The notes under the pieces are model-generated. The model searched no databases and was not told where the DNA came from. It was given only the letters and a program-made list of their open reading frames with translations. This document shows, piece after piece, positions 1 through 13,757 of a stretch of DNA of 64,000 nt (position 1 is its first letter; each line of letters opens with the position of its first letter). The stretch is taken from contig OX387604.1 of the NCBI GenBank assembly GCA_947568835.1, positions 10,757,860-10,821,859 on the forward strand. Reading direction: 5' to 3'. A program made the translations under genes and the position numbers. This DNA is from Protonemura montana (Eukaryota > Arthropoda > Insecta > Plecoptera > Nemouridae).

Positions 1-594
1 GAAATTAAAGTCAACAATAATACACTTTAAGGTACAATGGGTTTAAAAACAAACACAAATTATGCAAGAGGGGATAAAAGGAAAGTGGAGTTGTTTCAAA
101 ACTTACGATAGAAGGAAAATGATAGTGGTAAACCGCAATAGAAAATTGTTGTGTTAATACTTGAAGATGACAGAGTCAACTGCTGCATGAACCATTACGG
201 CAGTTGCGCAGCAGTTGACTCATTCTTCTTTAAGTGACAAACACTAGTCTAAGCATTTACCAACACAAGAATTATCTTTCTTGGCTTACCACTCCACTTT
301 TCTTTTCGTCTCGTGCATATTGTGCCATTTGGCACACTAGGCACCAACAACAAACAAAATTTAGTCAATTATTTTTACAAATAAATTCCAGATTTGGACA
401 TTAAAATGTTCTGATTTATTTCTATTTTACGAAATCTAAAGACATACGGCATGGTTTCCATTTATTGATCAGTTAACTAATAATAAGAGTCACATAAAAA
501 TCAGCAAATAGAATAGTTGCAAATCTGTTAAGGTATTATGATAACTGCTCCCAGTCATTCTGGTAGGCTAATGTATTTTTTTCCATCTTTTCAG
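1..594. other. Non-coding, probable last intron of SETDB1-type gene
   Basis: No coding exon is recognisable. The stretch ends in a pyrimidine-rich tract and a TTTTCAG acceptor at 588-594, directly before the SET-domain exon, so at least its right part should be intron. The rest of that gene lies left of the window. Confidence 0.6.
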
Positions 595-801
595 CACTCG
601 TGTATGCCTAATGTGTTTGTACAGAACGTGTTTGTGGACACACATGATCTCCGATTCCCCTGGGTGGCTTTCTTTGCCCTTACCTTCATCCGAGCAGGAA
701 CAGAGCTCACCTGGGATTATAACTATGAAATTGGTAGTGTGCCGAACAAAACGCTGTATTGTCGCTGTGATTCGGTTGAGTGCCGTGGAAGGCTGCTGTA
801 A
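595..801 (+). CDS. SETDB1: SETDB1/eggless-type H3K9 methyltransferase, last coding exon
   Basis: SETDB1 (eggless in flies) methylates histone H3 lysine 9 in the nucleus to silence genes and transposons. This exon encodes 68 residues and TAA. It opens directly with HSCMPN, the part of the SET core that follows the invariant Asn of NHSCxPN, so the Asn must end the preceding exon, outside the window. The residues [15 protein letters not shown] and [11 protein letters not shown] (SET-C with its catalytic-site Tyr) follow. The exon closes with [13 protein letters not shown], the post-SET zinc motif CxCxxxxCRGRLL, which in this family sits at the extreme C-terminus. These match SETDB1 closely from memory of the family, better than G9a or SUV39. 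The TTTTCAG acceptor sets the start in phase 0. Everything 5' (Tudor, MBD, pre-SET) is missing only because the window starts here. Confidence 0.93.
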   Translation, partial: HSCMPNVFVQNVFVDTHDLRFPWVAFFALTFIRAGTELTWDYNYEIGSVPNKTLYCRCDSVECRGRLL

Positions 802-1132
802 TGGGCCTAAGGATGTGAAAATTTCAAATCCCTAATCAGAGAAGTGGGCAATCCTTACTTTTTCTATATTATTCAAATATATTTTAGTAGTTGGGACAGG
901 GACCAGCATTTCATCATTTGTCGGATCGCCATCATAGTGTGCTCAGTGTGTGTTGCAATTAATTTTTTTTATGATCCTGCATCTTGCAATGCCAATATTT
1001 TTATTGACAAGTTAACTCTTACCAGCATGGGTTAACAAATTACAAAAGAAATAGTGCTTGTTTCTGATAAGATATTTACAATAAGTGTTTATTTGTCAAC
1101 TTAATTGTGTATGTTCTCCATTGTACTGCACC

Positions 1133-1138
1133 AATAAA
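1133..1138 (+). terminator. Possible polyadenylation signal of the SETDB1-type gene
   Basis: An AATAAA hexamer lies 332 bases after the stop codon and is the first clear one on this strand downstream of the gene. It is plausible as the end of a short 3' UTR, but no transcript evidence is available. Confidence 0.4.
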
Positions 1139-4100
1139 ATTTTTCCCTGGAATCAAGACAATTATAAGATTATTCTTGTTGAATTTACAGGCACATTTTC
1201 TCAAGTCATTCATTTTTGTGTATGTTACTTTCTATGGTGGAGTCAAAAGTATAAAACTGAAAATGTGTTTGAGTAAAAATCTGCTCACATTGCATTTGTG
1301 TGAATAACATCCCAAGTTCAATGCTCAACGGGACACCTAAGAAATTTGTGAAAGCAATGCTAGCGTACAATCGGTACAACTAGATACCACAAAATACAAA
1401 TTCTATGCATATAAATAATAGGCCTACACTCTCCTACCGTTAGGTATAGAACGATAGAACGCTTCTAGCAGCTACTAAGTTACTCTTTGTATACTCCCTT
1501 CAACAACCTCTTAAATGAATAACACCTCCTAGTGTGATCACAAATTAGTTTGTATTGTGTACAAGCCATGTGCCGGCTTCCCTCTGGCTTCAGTCTCGGC
1601 TTGCAACGTGCTACCTCCCCCCACCACCCCACCACGCAATCTCCTGCTCCCGCGCCTACCCACAGGCAATCACTAAATGACTCGAAGTCAAAGCACTATC
1701 TTACCTTCTGCCTGTATGTTCGCTTTACCCTTCATCTCTGTCGATACCATGAACGGACCACACTTCACACTTACTCCTTCACTGTTCACGCATTAACGAA
1801 GCTTCTGTGGATACACATTCCAAGGCAAGACGATGGAAATTTTTAGAGAGGCAAGACATTTTTCAGAATATTTATTCTAAAAAATGTCTTGCTTTTCTCG
1901 TGCTTTCTTCTAGGGTCTAGGCAGATAATGAAATTAGATTTTGGATATACACGAGTCCAAAGCCGTAACGTTAAAGTGAGCGCTGCGTTCGTTACCATGC
2001 CAGTTAACACATCTGTCATCCCGGTTTCTTTTCATCCGTCTTTTCAGACGGAAGACGGAAGAGTGTGCCGGTCTAAACGTCTAATGCGAAACGACGGACG
2101 AAGTTTATTAATGAGTCGGAGTTGAAATGGTCCTGAATGAGCCTCCCAAGAAGTGACGATCAGCTCGTTGGGACATGGGACAGAGAGGGCAGACGGCTCA
2201 ACTAGACCTAGTCATAGTCAATCGTCATAGTACGCTTCACTTGCGCGTATGCACCACATGAAGCGCATCATTTTCAGGCTGTCGTTTTTCACGTCACATC
2301 GTAAATAACCACCCTCGCCAAGAACCCCCAACCGAAAATTTACTTGGAGCAACATAAAAAGTCATCCGGGAGAGTCGCAACGTGTGCCTTTGAAAGGCAG
2401 GAACTAGGTAGGTACTCCTAAGTCGATAAAATAATATTCTTACACACATTTTTATTGTGTTTGTAATATGTTATTTAAAAAAAAATGCGTACAAGTTGCA
2501 TTTGGTGGGTTCAACATACAAGGATGAATTATTTGGGTTTGGACGGATCTGAAACTGAGTGATCCCGAAATTTGTGAATCTTGGGATAAGACTAGGAAAG
2601 TGGGCTTGGTGGTTAAGTAGGAAAGGCGATGGTTGTTTACTTTGAGAAACAAGTATCGGTTTATTGAAACCATACCAAGTTAAATTAATTATGGGGTATC
2701 TGAGATAACATCTCGAAGGCCATAATCGTAATTAAATTATAAATAGGTTCGGATGTCAAGTATTATTAAAAGCTTATTGTGAATTACAAATTGGTTTTTG
2801 TCTATACCTACGCTACGTACAGGTCTGGAATGTTCGAACTAAATCGTAAAAAGGATGGAAATTGTTTCGGCAACGTTGCATTCAGTATGACTGGTTGTTT
2901 GCTCTCATTTGGCAAAAACTGGAAAATCGTAGAGTGGTTACTTGTCAGCTGCAAATTCCCAAAATATTAGTGTTCACGGGTGGTTGATGAAAAACTTAAA
3001 CCTAGTTGAGAATTGTACTAACTATACACAAAAAAAAAATAAGATTAATTTAATAGCAAGATTCAGGTGAGCTATCCCAAACCAGACCCCATCCCAAAAG
3101 TAAAATTAGATTATCTCAAAATCCCTTGCGGTGCCTGAAGCATTTTCTTACGTATTGTTGTTCATGCTCTCTACTCGAAATGTCTTCTACCATTATCATG
3201 AATCATTAGGTGTACCTATCCCGCATATAAATGATGACAGCCATTGCTCTTCCTGCTAACAAAAGAGAAATGAAGGTATGTCGCTGTTCTAGACCTATGG
3301 TCGTTGGTGGATATTATGTAACCTGGCGCATTGAAACCGTTTTCCAGCCTTTGTTAAACACACCTTTTCCTTTTTCTAAGTCCATAGTACACCAAGTCGA
3401 ACCCCGTTTTCCACAAACCCACGTTTACATATAGGAGTCTACTATCAGACGCACGGCGTCTGGACAAAATAGCAAATTTTGCACAAGAATTGAACTAGTA
3501 AAAAAAAATCGGTGGAGCAATCAATTTTCGTCAAGACTTCTAGCTCACGCACTCGCACGCATCAGCAACTTCTATCTTTGCCAGTCAATCCATCTGGAGC
3601 ACAGAGCACCGTCTTCTCTTACTGTGCCACCTCAAAATAGAGCGAAAGAAAAGAAATCCAGGCTTGCTATGAAAACCACGATTCCATGAAAATGACGTGT
3701 GCTAAGAAGTTACAGCGGGCATTCGGTTGGATACACTCTGTCCTTTTTCGTCGGCGTGACAAAAAGAAACTGATTGCGGTTCATGCAAAGAGTGTCTTAG
3801 CAAATATGGTATTGATATCTCATAGCAATTAATTATTTAGATGGTAGATTTCCACTGCCTTTCCACTTGCCTAAAGGGCAATGGCAAACAGTCTCCAAAT
3901 ATTTGCCAAGGAAACTATAGTAGAATTGATTGCAAGGGATTTGGCTTGAGAGTTTTTAGTGGAGGCTTTCCTGGTCGGGATTTTCCGTAATTTCGCATGG
4001 CCATTTCAGACAACTGGTCAGACAGACAGTTTGTCCATCAAGTCACTGGGGCATCTCTTTACTATCTCTTGTGCCTCCAGTCACCGATGACAATGTATTA

Positions 4101-7100
4101 TTGCGACGATGTGCACTTTCTTCTAGAGAGTGATTATCGATGTGATCAAGAGCGATTTCAAGAGGTACGAAAGGAGACGAGAATTCATTTTTTGTCGTTT
4201 TTTTAACGTGGACAAATTTGGAATCCTCTTCTTTCTTTGAGTTGCGGGAGGATGGTGAATATGCCTACAACATGAACTTGAAATTTAGGAGAATAATCAC
4301 TTCCCTCTAACCGCGATAATAAAGGTAATGTCTTAGTAGGCTTCTAAATTACCGAATTCTAATGTGCAAGAAACAAGTTTGACAACCTATCTCAGCTGAG
4401 AGGTATGAAAAAACTTCCTCTCACTTTTATGAGTTTTATTCGACGTCTTTTTCTGTAACTTCATTCCAAAAACAATAAAAGCGTGATGACACCTATTTGC
4501 CAGTCACGAAAAAGACATTTGCAGATAAACACCAGATTTTAAAATAAAATCGTCCACATCAGTTATCATTAATAATTACTAGTGTAATATGTTTTATATT
4601 CTTTGTAAGTGATTGCCTAATGATTGCTTAAAAGGTAAATTTCGAAAGTAAAGCATCAAAGGGTAGAAATAAAATTAAAAAGACCTTGACCTTATACTCG
4701 AGAACGATATTGGCTGTCGCATAGGAAAAGATGACGTAGACGATTTGAACCTGAGCTGAAATCACGTCGCCGCTAAAGTGAATTCTTGCCAAGGGGTCAC
4801 ACTCACACGAATTCAACGCCAAGTAATGCGTATCAATCGGCAATTTAACGCCGCGAATCGAACATTTCGGCTCGTTCTACTCCGCTATTGTTTCAACTTT
4901 CACGCCCGTTTGAAGATTCCTTCTCACTTTGCTGTACAACTTACAATATAGACTGTAACATTTTATATTGATAACAGTTCTGTCGTTTGTGATTATTATA
5001 ATTATACAGTGGTTACAGTACTTTGTAAAATTACTACCAAGCTAGTACATTAATCTTCCTGCTCACACATCAAGCAGAATTGATTTAAGACTATGAAATT
5101 ATGAATTAATGATTAGTATGTGCAAATTAAAATCTTTCGTGTAGGCACTAAATAATAAAAAGATGTGGTGAGTAAAATGTGAATATTATATCTTTACAAT
5201 TGTGTGTATAGGAACTGAAAACTGATTTGAATTACCACTCACACAAATAACACAAAAAGGTTATAAAAAAAAGAGCGTAACTATCTCTTTCGTGTTACGT
5301 TGCACCGTGGGAAAATAGAGCTAAGAGTTTGGTAAACTTTGAACAAAATACAATGGCTCAAAGGTTTCAGAAAAAAGCATATAAAATGTATACGCTATTA
5401 CCTTTTTCTTATCGACAGAAAATAAAAACGTAGCTCCAATTTATGAGAGAAACAACAGTAATAAAGCTATACTCTTCTGCATCGTCAGATCTTATGGAAA
5501 AGCCTGATTCTTGCATACAAGAAAATCTTCTTATTAATAATTTTAGTTTCAAATTTATATTTATTTGGTTGTTATACTGTTAACTTAATAATAATTTAAT
5601 AACATCTGCAATTTACTGCATAACTTAACAATGATTTGCGAAGCGAATGGAAAACAAACCAGTGGTTTTAGCCATTAATTCAGCAATTGGTTATTTTATA
5701 CTTTTTTAATATTTCTCTTGACATTCTTTCCAGAAACAATATTTTTTCGATTCAATTACTAAAATCCTAACCTGCTGCAATTACCATTTATTCTCCTTGT
5801 CTTACGAAGGATTCTAAACGTGATAACAGAGAAGAGAAAACTTATTGAGAAATAATCACGTTTGGCAATCATTTACCTACACACGACCTAGCAACACATG
5901 AATTAATTGTGTGGTGTTGCGTCGCCCCATCGCACGACAACATTTATGGCGTATCGTTTAAGTGCGCCCGGTGCCTTTGCTGTGGCTTTGCAACGTCCGA
6001 CTTTATTTACGATTAAATCTGCGCTATATTATGTAAAAGTGAAGGGACAATAGCACAACTCATACCTCTATTCTCATATCCACACCTTATTCTTACCAAG
6101 TTGCTAAAAGAAAGGTTTCTTTATTTTGTCGCCTATAACTTCCAAAGGAATCGATATTCTTGTAGAAGCAAAAAAAAATATTCTCGGCGAGGTCCAACAA
6201 TTCAGAAGCTTTAGAATTCGTAATTATTATTTTCTCGATCATGAATGTCATATGAAGCAATTATTATTGCGGGATCAAGATGATAGTCACCTAATTATTT
6301 GCCGACAAAGTTCTATTTCCAAGCTAGGGAGAAAAACATTTAGAGGTTAGAGGTGGCTGTAATGTATCAAGGCAAAACAACAAAAAAACAAAATAAAAGG
6401 ACCATTTTGGATGTCTTCAGGGAAAAAATTAACCTCCCTTTTTAAGAAAAAATAAAATGTCGAGTCATTATTACCTAACTTTTGTTAGCGGCGACGGAAT
6501 TGTATTGCAGAAGCGAGCTGGGCTGTCTTCATGATTGATCGTCAGAGTTGCGGCCTACGCGGGATACAAGACAAGATAGTGCATGACTATGTCCTGACTA
6601 GTTCGAAACCAGCTACCGGGCAGTCAAACCTTCCATTCTAGTAGCCCATTCTTGTCCCGGGCCCGGGAACTCACTCCACTTCGTAGTAATCTACTTAAAT
6701 TAGTTTTCAAGCAGACAGAGTCTACTGCAGAGATAAACCTCCAGCATCCATTCACGTTGGATAGACTGATGGAGTAAAATTGAGTAGCTTCTTTGAGAAC
6801 TCTGAAATATGACGCTAGTATTAATTTACTAGAAGTCGATCTATCACCTTTGTGGCAACAGCAACACTCAATTGAGGCACTCAATCAACGTGGACCAACC
6901 ATTCAAGTCGAAGCTACCAGCAATTTGTCGTTGACTATGGAAAGTTGAGAGAGTGATCATTATTCGAAAAAAGATTGTTGAACTCAAAAATAAAAGTGTA
7001 AACATTTGGTACAAGTGCACTCTTTCTCCGGTATCCCCAAATACCCGGAAGGAATCCGGGTTCGATATTAGGGCTGTTATACACTCGGTTTGGTTTGCCA

Positions 7101-10100
7101 TATGAAAAGCCAATAAAATGCGTATTACATGCTTTCTGATCCTGTTCCCGAAGAAGCTCCTGAACTTGCTTCAAGTGATCGAACAGCAATACTCCTCGTG
7201 CGTGCGCGACTCCATATGTGTAATTTGTTTTTTTTTTTCGACCGCGAGTGGCAGGGGGTGGGGCTAGGAGACCGTATCGGTGTCGGGGGCGCCAAGACAT
7301 CCTCCCGTGGTAGGTGGCGGGCCCTGGAAATGAGCGCACCGATTCGTCCCGGTTACGCAGCATGTTATTTTGTGTTGTCAACTAATTATGGGTGTTAATT
7401 AGGGGGGTGGTTAAGTGACTCTGACGCTGACTCCAACGCCAACGGTGTGTGCGGTCGGCATAAAAACGGCCCATTAAGTATCGCTCACTTAATTGGCGTG
7501 CGTTGCTTACCTAATGAGCGTCAACGATGCGTGCGTAGCGCCTAAGTAATACGTAAAATGAGCGTCACCTGCCTAACAATCAGTCTGAAATGCCGCACAC
7601 AACGGTCGTTCAACACTATTTGCGTGTAGAAAATGTGCCAAACTTTTTTTTGTAGATTTTCATGCAAATTATGAAATCTTGAAAGTGAACGAGTAATGGA
7701 CGATTAGTGAAGATGCCGCGGTCATTCGGAAATGTTTACCGTGAAAGATCTAACGAATGTATATGTATTTTCCTATTTACAAGCATACCTTAATCTATGT
7801 TACATCTCACTACGACGAATTGGCATGGCGATGTAATTAAACTAGATTGCCGGTGTTTTACCGGTGTTTTTTTTTAAAGAAGCAAACAAAGAAAACCATT
7901 ACACGGATTTGAAAATGTCAGTTTAAAATACTGCCTTGCTAAACGGAACGAAACACGGAGAATATTCCGCGTTTTGATGCCATATTATGTTCGTTTTCAT
8001 GGATTGTTAGAAAGGATGACAGAAACACGTTATAAATTTGTTAGATCGTGTGATGGACACTGGTAGTTGAAATTAAATTTCCTCAGCTTTGTGGAATACT
8101 GAGTGACATCGACTTTTAATTTCTGAGATCCTAACAACTCTATATGGTCTTTGATCCTAACCAGCAAGATGTACACTTATAAATAGTCAGGCATGGTTAA
8201 TTTTATAATTGAAACTATAAAGAAAAAGAAGCCGTCTTTACAAAGAAAAATTATAAAATGATAAAATTCATCAAATAATTGACAGTCATAATTTCACGAA
8301 AGACTTTATTAAATTTGCGCTATTCACTTACGTATATAAATCTATAAATAACCTTGCACGTCAATGAGTTATTGTTAATGATAACCACTAGTTATTCCGT
8401 TGATCTTTAATTACATTCCAGCCGACAAAAGGCGTGTAATTCGCACTTGCATAATTATCAATCAACTCAGGTATATGATATACAATGAGGTGTAAATGAG
8501 TTGTAGATGAGAAGGGACGAGACTCCGAGCGTATTTGTTATTAATGCATTGCTATGTTATTGTAAGATGTACGTTCTTCCTTGTAGAATTCACCCATGTA
8601 ATAGGTTCATGTAACAACAGTAGCATTGTCAGTCTATTGCATGGCTAATAACAGCCAACTAATTGACTAATGCTTTGTCCACCTTGGACAGTCGTTAGAT
8701 GGAAGCCCCTGGGCAATCTCTCGGGTGGCTTGGAGCTCCTGCTAGTGTCGGCACCAGCTTCCTAATATTTTGTACACCTGTGGATTCTGATGACTGATGA
8801 GACCTGAGCCGGGCGGCTTACTTTGCTTCACTCTCATCGCATCGCCACATACCAGGGGAAGAAAACCAATCTTTTATTCAGGGTTATCTTTCTTTCACAT
8901 TAATTGCTTTTTAGATCTAATAGTTTCGAGGTTTTAATAAAACGTCCTATCTTATTCAATGGGAGAGGAAGGATCTATAAAACAAAGTTAAAATAATGCT
9001 TTTGTGGGAAATCACTCTGCCTGATGTTTGTTTGGTAATTTTTAAGTTCGATTGCAAACAAGTGCTAATAGTTTTTAACAGATCTTCATACTAAAATGTG
9101 GTCAGCTAAAATATGTTACACGAACATACTACCACCCGACATCCATTTAAACAAAACCGAACAATTAAATTCATTCGCACAATTTCCGAAGGCGCGTTCC
9201 TTTGAACTAACTTATGTTTTAATAAATAGAGAAAAGAAAATTAATAATTTTTCTATGGCTACACTAATATTATGATTAAGTCGATAATACAGTTGAATTA
9301 TTTGATGGCATACGTGGTTGACGACAATGGGGTCGGGAATTGGGATGCAATGATTGGGCACAATATCAGTAGCACTAAGGCAGATAGGTATGAGAACAAG
9401 ATGGAACGGGACGGGACGGGACGGGATGATGGAATGGGGCAGGCGGCCGCTTGTTGCCGATGGCTCATTGTTACAGGTTGCTATTGCGGCGATCGCAACG
9501 TAGGTCGGCCTGCTTGGCTTAGCTTGGCGCAGTATGCAGCTAGGCGGCAAATATATGTGAAGTTGTGATGGAATTCACAGGTAGCAAAGAGAAGCATTTC
9601 ACACCGCAGGATCTCATCAAGCCAGACACCAGCTAAGCCAGCTGGTAGTCGCATTAAAAAATGAAACAAATAGATCATCATCACGACTATCTCTTGACAA
9701 TGTACAGTCGATGAAGAAAATTTATCGGCCAGACGGTATTTTCTGTGACGAAGATAGGGAACAATTTTCATTCATAACTAACTGCCCAGCTTTTGATGGC
9801 TCTTCTAGATTGTTGTTCTTTTTCGATTATCTTTATGGTTGGGCAGATTTTCATAGAAATAGTTTTTTTGGTCTCTATTTAATTGTTTCCATTTACTAAG
9901 ATGTGCATCGTCGATGAACTTTTGTCGATATGATGATACGATGTGATTTTTTTGGAAAATCACGGGTTTATTTTGTTTCCTAAATTTTCCTTTTTTAATA
10001 ATATTTTATAACAACAAATATTTAAGTTAAACGTTATAAAAAGCTGCGCTGAGATAGCGATATTATAATTTTATAATAATTTTTTTAATATAAAGGTATT

Positions 10101-12389
10101 AAATATTGCGGGCATTTTGAAAGAACGCTCCTTTACCAAACCAATGTTATCAAACAATTTTTTTTTTCTTTCAATAGAGAGAATAACTATGTGGAAAACA
10201 TTTCTGTCGATGATATTTCTGCAGCGTTTGAATTCGATGAAAGTACCTACAAAGTGTGAATAAAAAATATTGAAGTAAAGCCTGTTCTATTGGCTGTAAT
10301 AATATGGTGTGCGCGGTCCGCTGGCTCCGAGGAACTAAGTGGGTAACAAATGAGAGCCATGCAATTGAATACACTTCCTGCATTACATTGATCTGGTTCC
10401 CATGGCTAGCGCATCACTGACTACAGATAACAAGACTTCTCATCCAAGTCTCCAGCCATCGGCTATCCACTGCTAAAAGTTAGACCATGCTAAACCAGCC
10501 AGTCCAAGTTGTGACATCTCCACAAGGGCTTTTGGAAATTCCTGGTTTACATATTTTCTGTGGTAAACAATCGGAACTTTCTAAATGTCTGGCTCATTTG
10601 ATAGTTCAGCTTGGGAAAGTGGGTATCAATGCTTCTGGCAGCCTATTGACTTGGTAATCAATGAGATTGACACTCAAATCAACAGTCATTTCCAGACAAA
10701 GTAACTTTGGTACAGAGAAGGATTTTATTTCATCTAAGGTTCGTCAGAAGACTGTTAAACCATGGATTGCACAAACACGTTATAGTAGTTGGTGATGCCC
10801 AGTTCTAGATTACACTTTCATAATATATAGGATGTGATGCCCAAATGTTAACAAATTGAAACATACTTAAACATGAGTCATAAGAAGAATGTTTTTGCTT
10901 TACTATGAGGTCTCAGATTTGTTCGACGCAATTAAATGAAATAAGTGTGCGCCACCTTCCTGGATAGTAGTGTCCCTGGAAAGCGAAATGTAAAATTCGC
11001 AAGCCTGCTGAAGTCAATCCTGTACAAATAAACTAATGCATTTAAGATATTTTATTTTTATTTCTCCATGCACAAGGAATGAGATCTCAGTATTAACGTC
11101 TTGTATTTCGTCTAACACCGTTGCGAAAATACGAATAAATACGAATAATGAAAATTTAGCAGATCCATGGCAGACAGGGCTGGAGTTTCCAGTGATTAGC
11201 CGATTCCATCTCAGACAAATGCTAGTTTAATTCGTCCACCGATTGTCATGAATTACAAAGATTCCAATCCGTTTTTGCCCATGTCTTAATCATACTCTCC
11301 GCCGTCCATGGATACTGATTTCAGACCCTACACACGAGTTCAGTGCATGTCCATTCTTGTGTTACAAAAAAACGAACATTAATACAAAAACTGTGGTAAT
11401 GAAACTGTTGAGGGGAAATTACAACCCAAGTTTCTTATTCTTAGGGTTGAATTGACATTGGAACCTAATGCAACTTATTCGATTAGGTTGTAACGGTGCG
11501 ATACCTCTGTGTATGTGCGTGTATCTGCTTATAATTGGCTTGGTCACTCATGCCTTCTTGAATGTATAACCCCTCACCTAATTTCAAAAGAGGGTAAAGC
11601 AAAAAACACTGAGCATGGAGAGACGACACATTTGTGGATAGAGTCAAAAAAATTCGTGGGTTTTTATTCTTCATGCGTTCTGCGAAACATTGTGATTTCG
11701 GTGGAAATTCCCCAATCAATTCGAAAGTTGAAATCATTTGACAGCTGCTGCTTTTTAGGGTAATGAACGGTGTATATTTTATCTTACGTATTAATGATTA
11801 AAAATTTGAATTTTGAATTTTGAAATGAAACAATTAACATGTTCATATTATTTATTTGATCGTTGACATGCGTATCGTGAAACAATTCTGCTTACTTCAT
11901 CTTGCTGCAATTTCAAGTTTATCGCTTACCTAACGCAAACTTTTCCTAAGATCATCTTCAAATAAAAATGATGGAATAAGGCTTTTTAAATATCATCTCA
12001 CGTAGCTTTCAAACCTTTTATATTTCGGAGATTTGTCACGATTCACGACAGGTATTTGAGATGTCACAGGTGAAATAAGAATGAACAGTTTTGCCGGTAA
12101 ACTCTTTTTCAAATTTTGATAGCTAACTATATATATGAATCTACCCTGTGAGAAAAGATACCTAACAAGTATCGACAGTGATGTAGTGGTCAAAGTACGG
12201 AGATGTACTTACACTTTCACAATTTAGGAATTCAGGGAACTCCGGTGTTTCATACTAATTTAACCAATATAACTACTGTTTATGAAGGAGATAAGAAACT
12301 ATCTTATATAGTGAGTGTTACAAAATTCCTTAGTTTTTACCATTGACAAGTGTTTGAAATAGAGCTCACACATCTCATGCTTACTTCGT
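1139..12389. other. Gene-free AT-rich intergenic DNA
   Basis: Only short shadow ORFs with no recognisable protein are present. Small local features: a four-copy ACGGG tandem repeat at 9406-9425; a TC-rich patch around 1560-1660; a GC-richer stretch at about 6540-6670 containing GTTCGAAAC at 6601-6609, which looks like a pol III B box but has no convincing A box; and another GC-richer stretch at about 8690-8850. Enhancers for the downstream patterning gene could lie here, but nothing in the sequence demonstrates that. Confidence 0.55.
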
Positions 12390-12392
12390 AAA

Positions 12393-12890
12393 TTGAGATT
12401 CATTGTTTTCCAATTAGGAGCCTTGAAGAAGACATTTAGACTCAATCACTTGCTGAGGTTTTACCATGCCAACTTTGAGTCACGGAGTCGTCCTCTGGAG
12501 GGGTGTGCCGCTGCATCTGAGCCGACAAAGATCTTCAAAATCCAGAAGCACGCAGTTCGCGTCGCTACAAGCAAACCCAGAAGCGCTAGCTGCTGGGGAG
12601 TTTTTAAAACGCTCAATATTCTTACACTTCCTAGTCTGTACTTACTAGAAACGATAATATTTGTCAAATCTAATGTAACATTGTTCACCAATAGGGATGT
12701 CCGTCCCTACAGAGGTATAAACAACTCCCGACCAGCTCTAATCATAAATCTGCGCTTTATGAAATAGATAATGTTATTACATTTTTTCATTCTCTACCTG
12801 ACGATCTTCGAAATGTTCAGGAATTTTTAGATTTTAAGATAAGGCTTAAACAATTTTTAATAATCAAAGAATATAATACCATTGACGATT
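12393..12890 (+). mobile_element. Decayed non-LTR retrotransposon (LINE) 3' fragment
   Basis: Read across at least two frames, this resembles the C-terminal end of a Jockey/CR1-like reverse transcriptase ORF. It runs from a YHANFES-like segment, through HGVVLW in another frame, IFKIQKHAVRVA and LTLPSLYLLETIIFV, to FNSLPDDLRN-like and DFKIRLKQFL segments. That is the usual order after the catalytic domain: a junction like RYGVxLWG, then KIQKRAVR, then the short final xFNxLPxxLRN block. The reading frame is broken by frameshifts and a stop near 12767, so it cannot make an intact protein. It is followed by an AT-rich tract of ATTAT repeats at about 12895-12935, possibly the remnant of the element's tail. 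The exact family is not assignable by eye. Confidence 0.75.
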
Positions 12891-13636
12891 ATGCGATTAT
12901 ATTATATTATATTATTATGTGATTATATTATATTGCTTTACGATTATTACGATGACTAGATGACTTATACGAAAATATGACAATGTATCACATGTAAATA
13001 AAAATACACATGTAATAAAAATAAAATAAAATATAACCGATCTGATGATTCGATCTGAATTCTGATCTGTTGGTGACACCACGAGAAAACTATACGAGAA
13101 AAAAGATGCGCAGTTGACATTTGAAAACAATACCCAGCGTTTGGTTTAAAACTTCTCACCTCAGCATATTTTCATCTTTTATATAAGTATATATTTTCTT
13201 CATTTTAATTTATTTGTTTTTGATATTTTTCAAAACATTTATATATTGGCAACCACAAAGGGTACAACGGGAGTTTTGGAATTATGCATGAATGGTTTAA
13301 TATACTTGTGCCATCCTGAATACGAAGTACGATTTCAGATAGTTCTAAGTGATTTTACGAAGGTATTATTTCAAAATTTGATGAATATTTGATGAAAGTC
13401 GTGAGAACGAAGTTGCATTGCGTGATAACTGTAAGCAATATCCAGATTTCAATCGCTTGTTTGCGAATGAACAGTTTTTTTTTATATTACAACCTTCATG
13501 TAACGTGGCAATGTTTTATAAATAATCCGAAGTTAACGGTCTGTTAAATAGGTACTTTAATAGTTTTCCAAAGCTGACACCTCCTGGTTCATATTTCACG
13601 TGGACATAGAATGTCGTGGTTCATAAAAGCATGTGT
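12891..13636. other. AT-rich non-coding DNA
   Basis: It begins with ATTAT-type low-complexity sequence and then has nothing recognisable. Short ORFs on both strands are not conserved-looking. Confidence 0.5.
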
Positions 13637-13757
13637 GTTGCACTCCTGTTGCACTCCTGTTGCACTCCTGTTGCACTCCTGTTGCACTCCTGTTGCACTC
13701 CTGTTGCACTCCTGTTGCACTCCTGTTGCACTCCTGTTGCACTCCTGTTGCACTTCT
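13637..13757 (+). repeat. 11-bp minisatellite, 11 units
   Basis: The unit GTTGCACTCCT is repeated head to tail ten times without a mismatch, and an eleventh unit has one change (GTTGCACTTCT). The unit length is not a multiple of three and the unit yields no stop codon. The array is therefore open in several frames on both strands, giving Cys/Leu/His-rich and Asn/Arg/Ser/Ala-rich repeat peptides that are almost certainly artefacts. The near-perfect units suggest recent expansion. Confidence 0.95.

Noticed and set aside
6601..6609. GTTCGAAAC resembling a tRNA/SINE B box
   Set aside because: No A box at the proper distance and no cloverleaf could be drawn.
7129..7398. 89-codon ORF in GC-richer sequence
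   Set aside because: No conserved features, and an equally long ORF lies opposite it; composition effect.
8786..8830. Hammerhead-ribozyme-like CTGATGA at 8794-8800
   Set aside because: No CGAAA partner and no matching stems at the required spacing.
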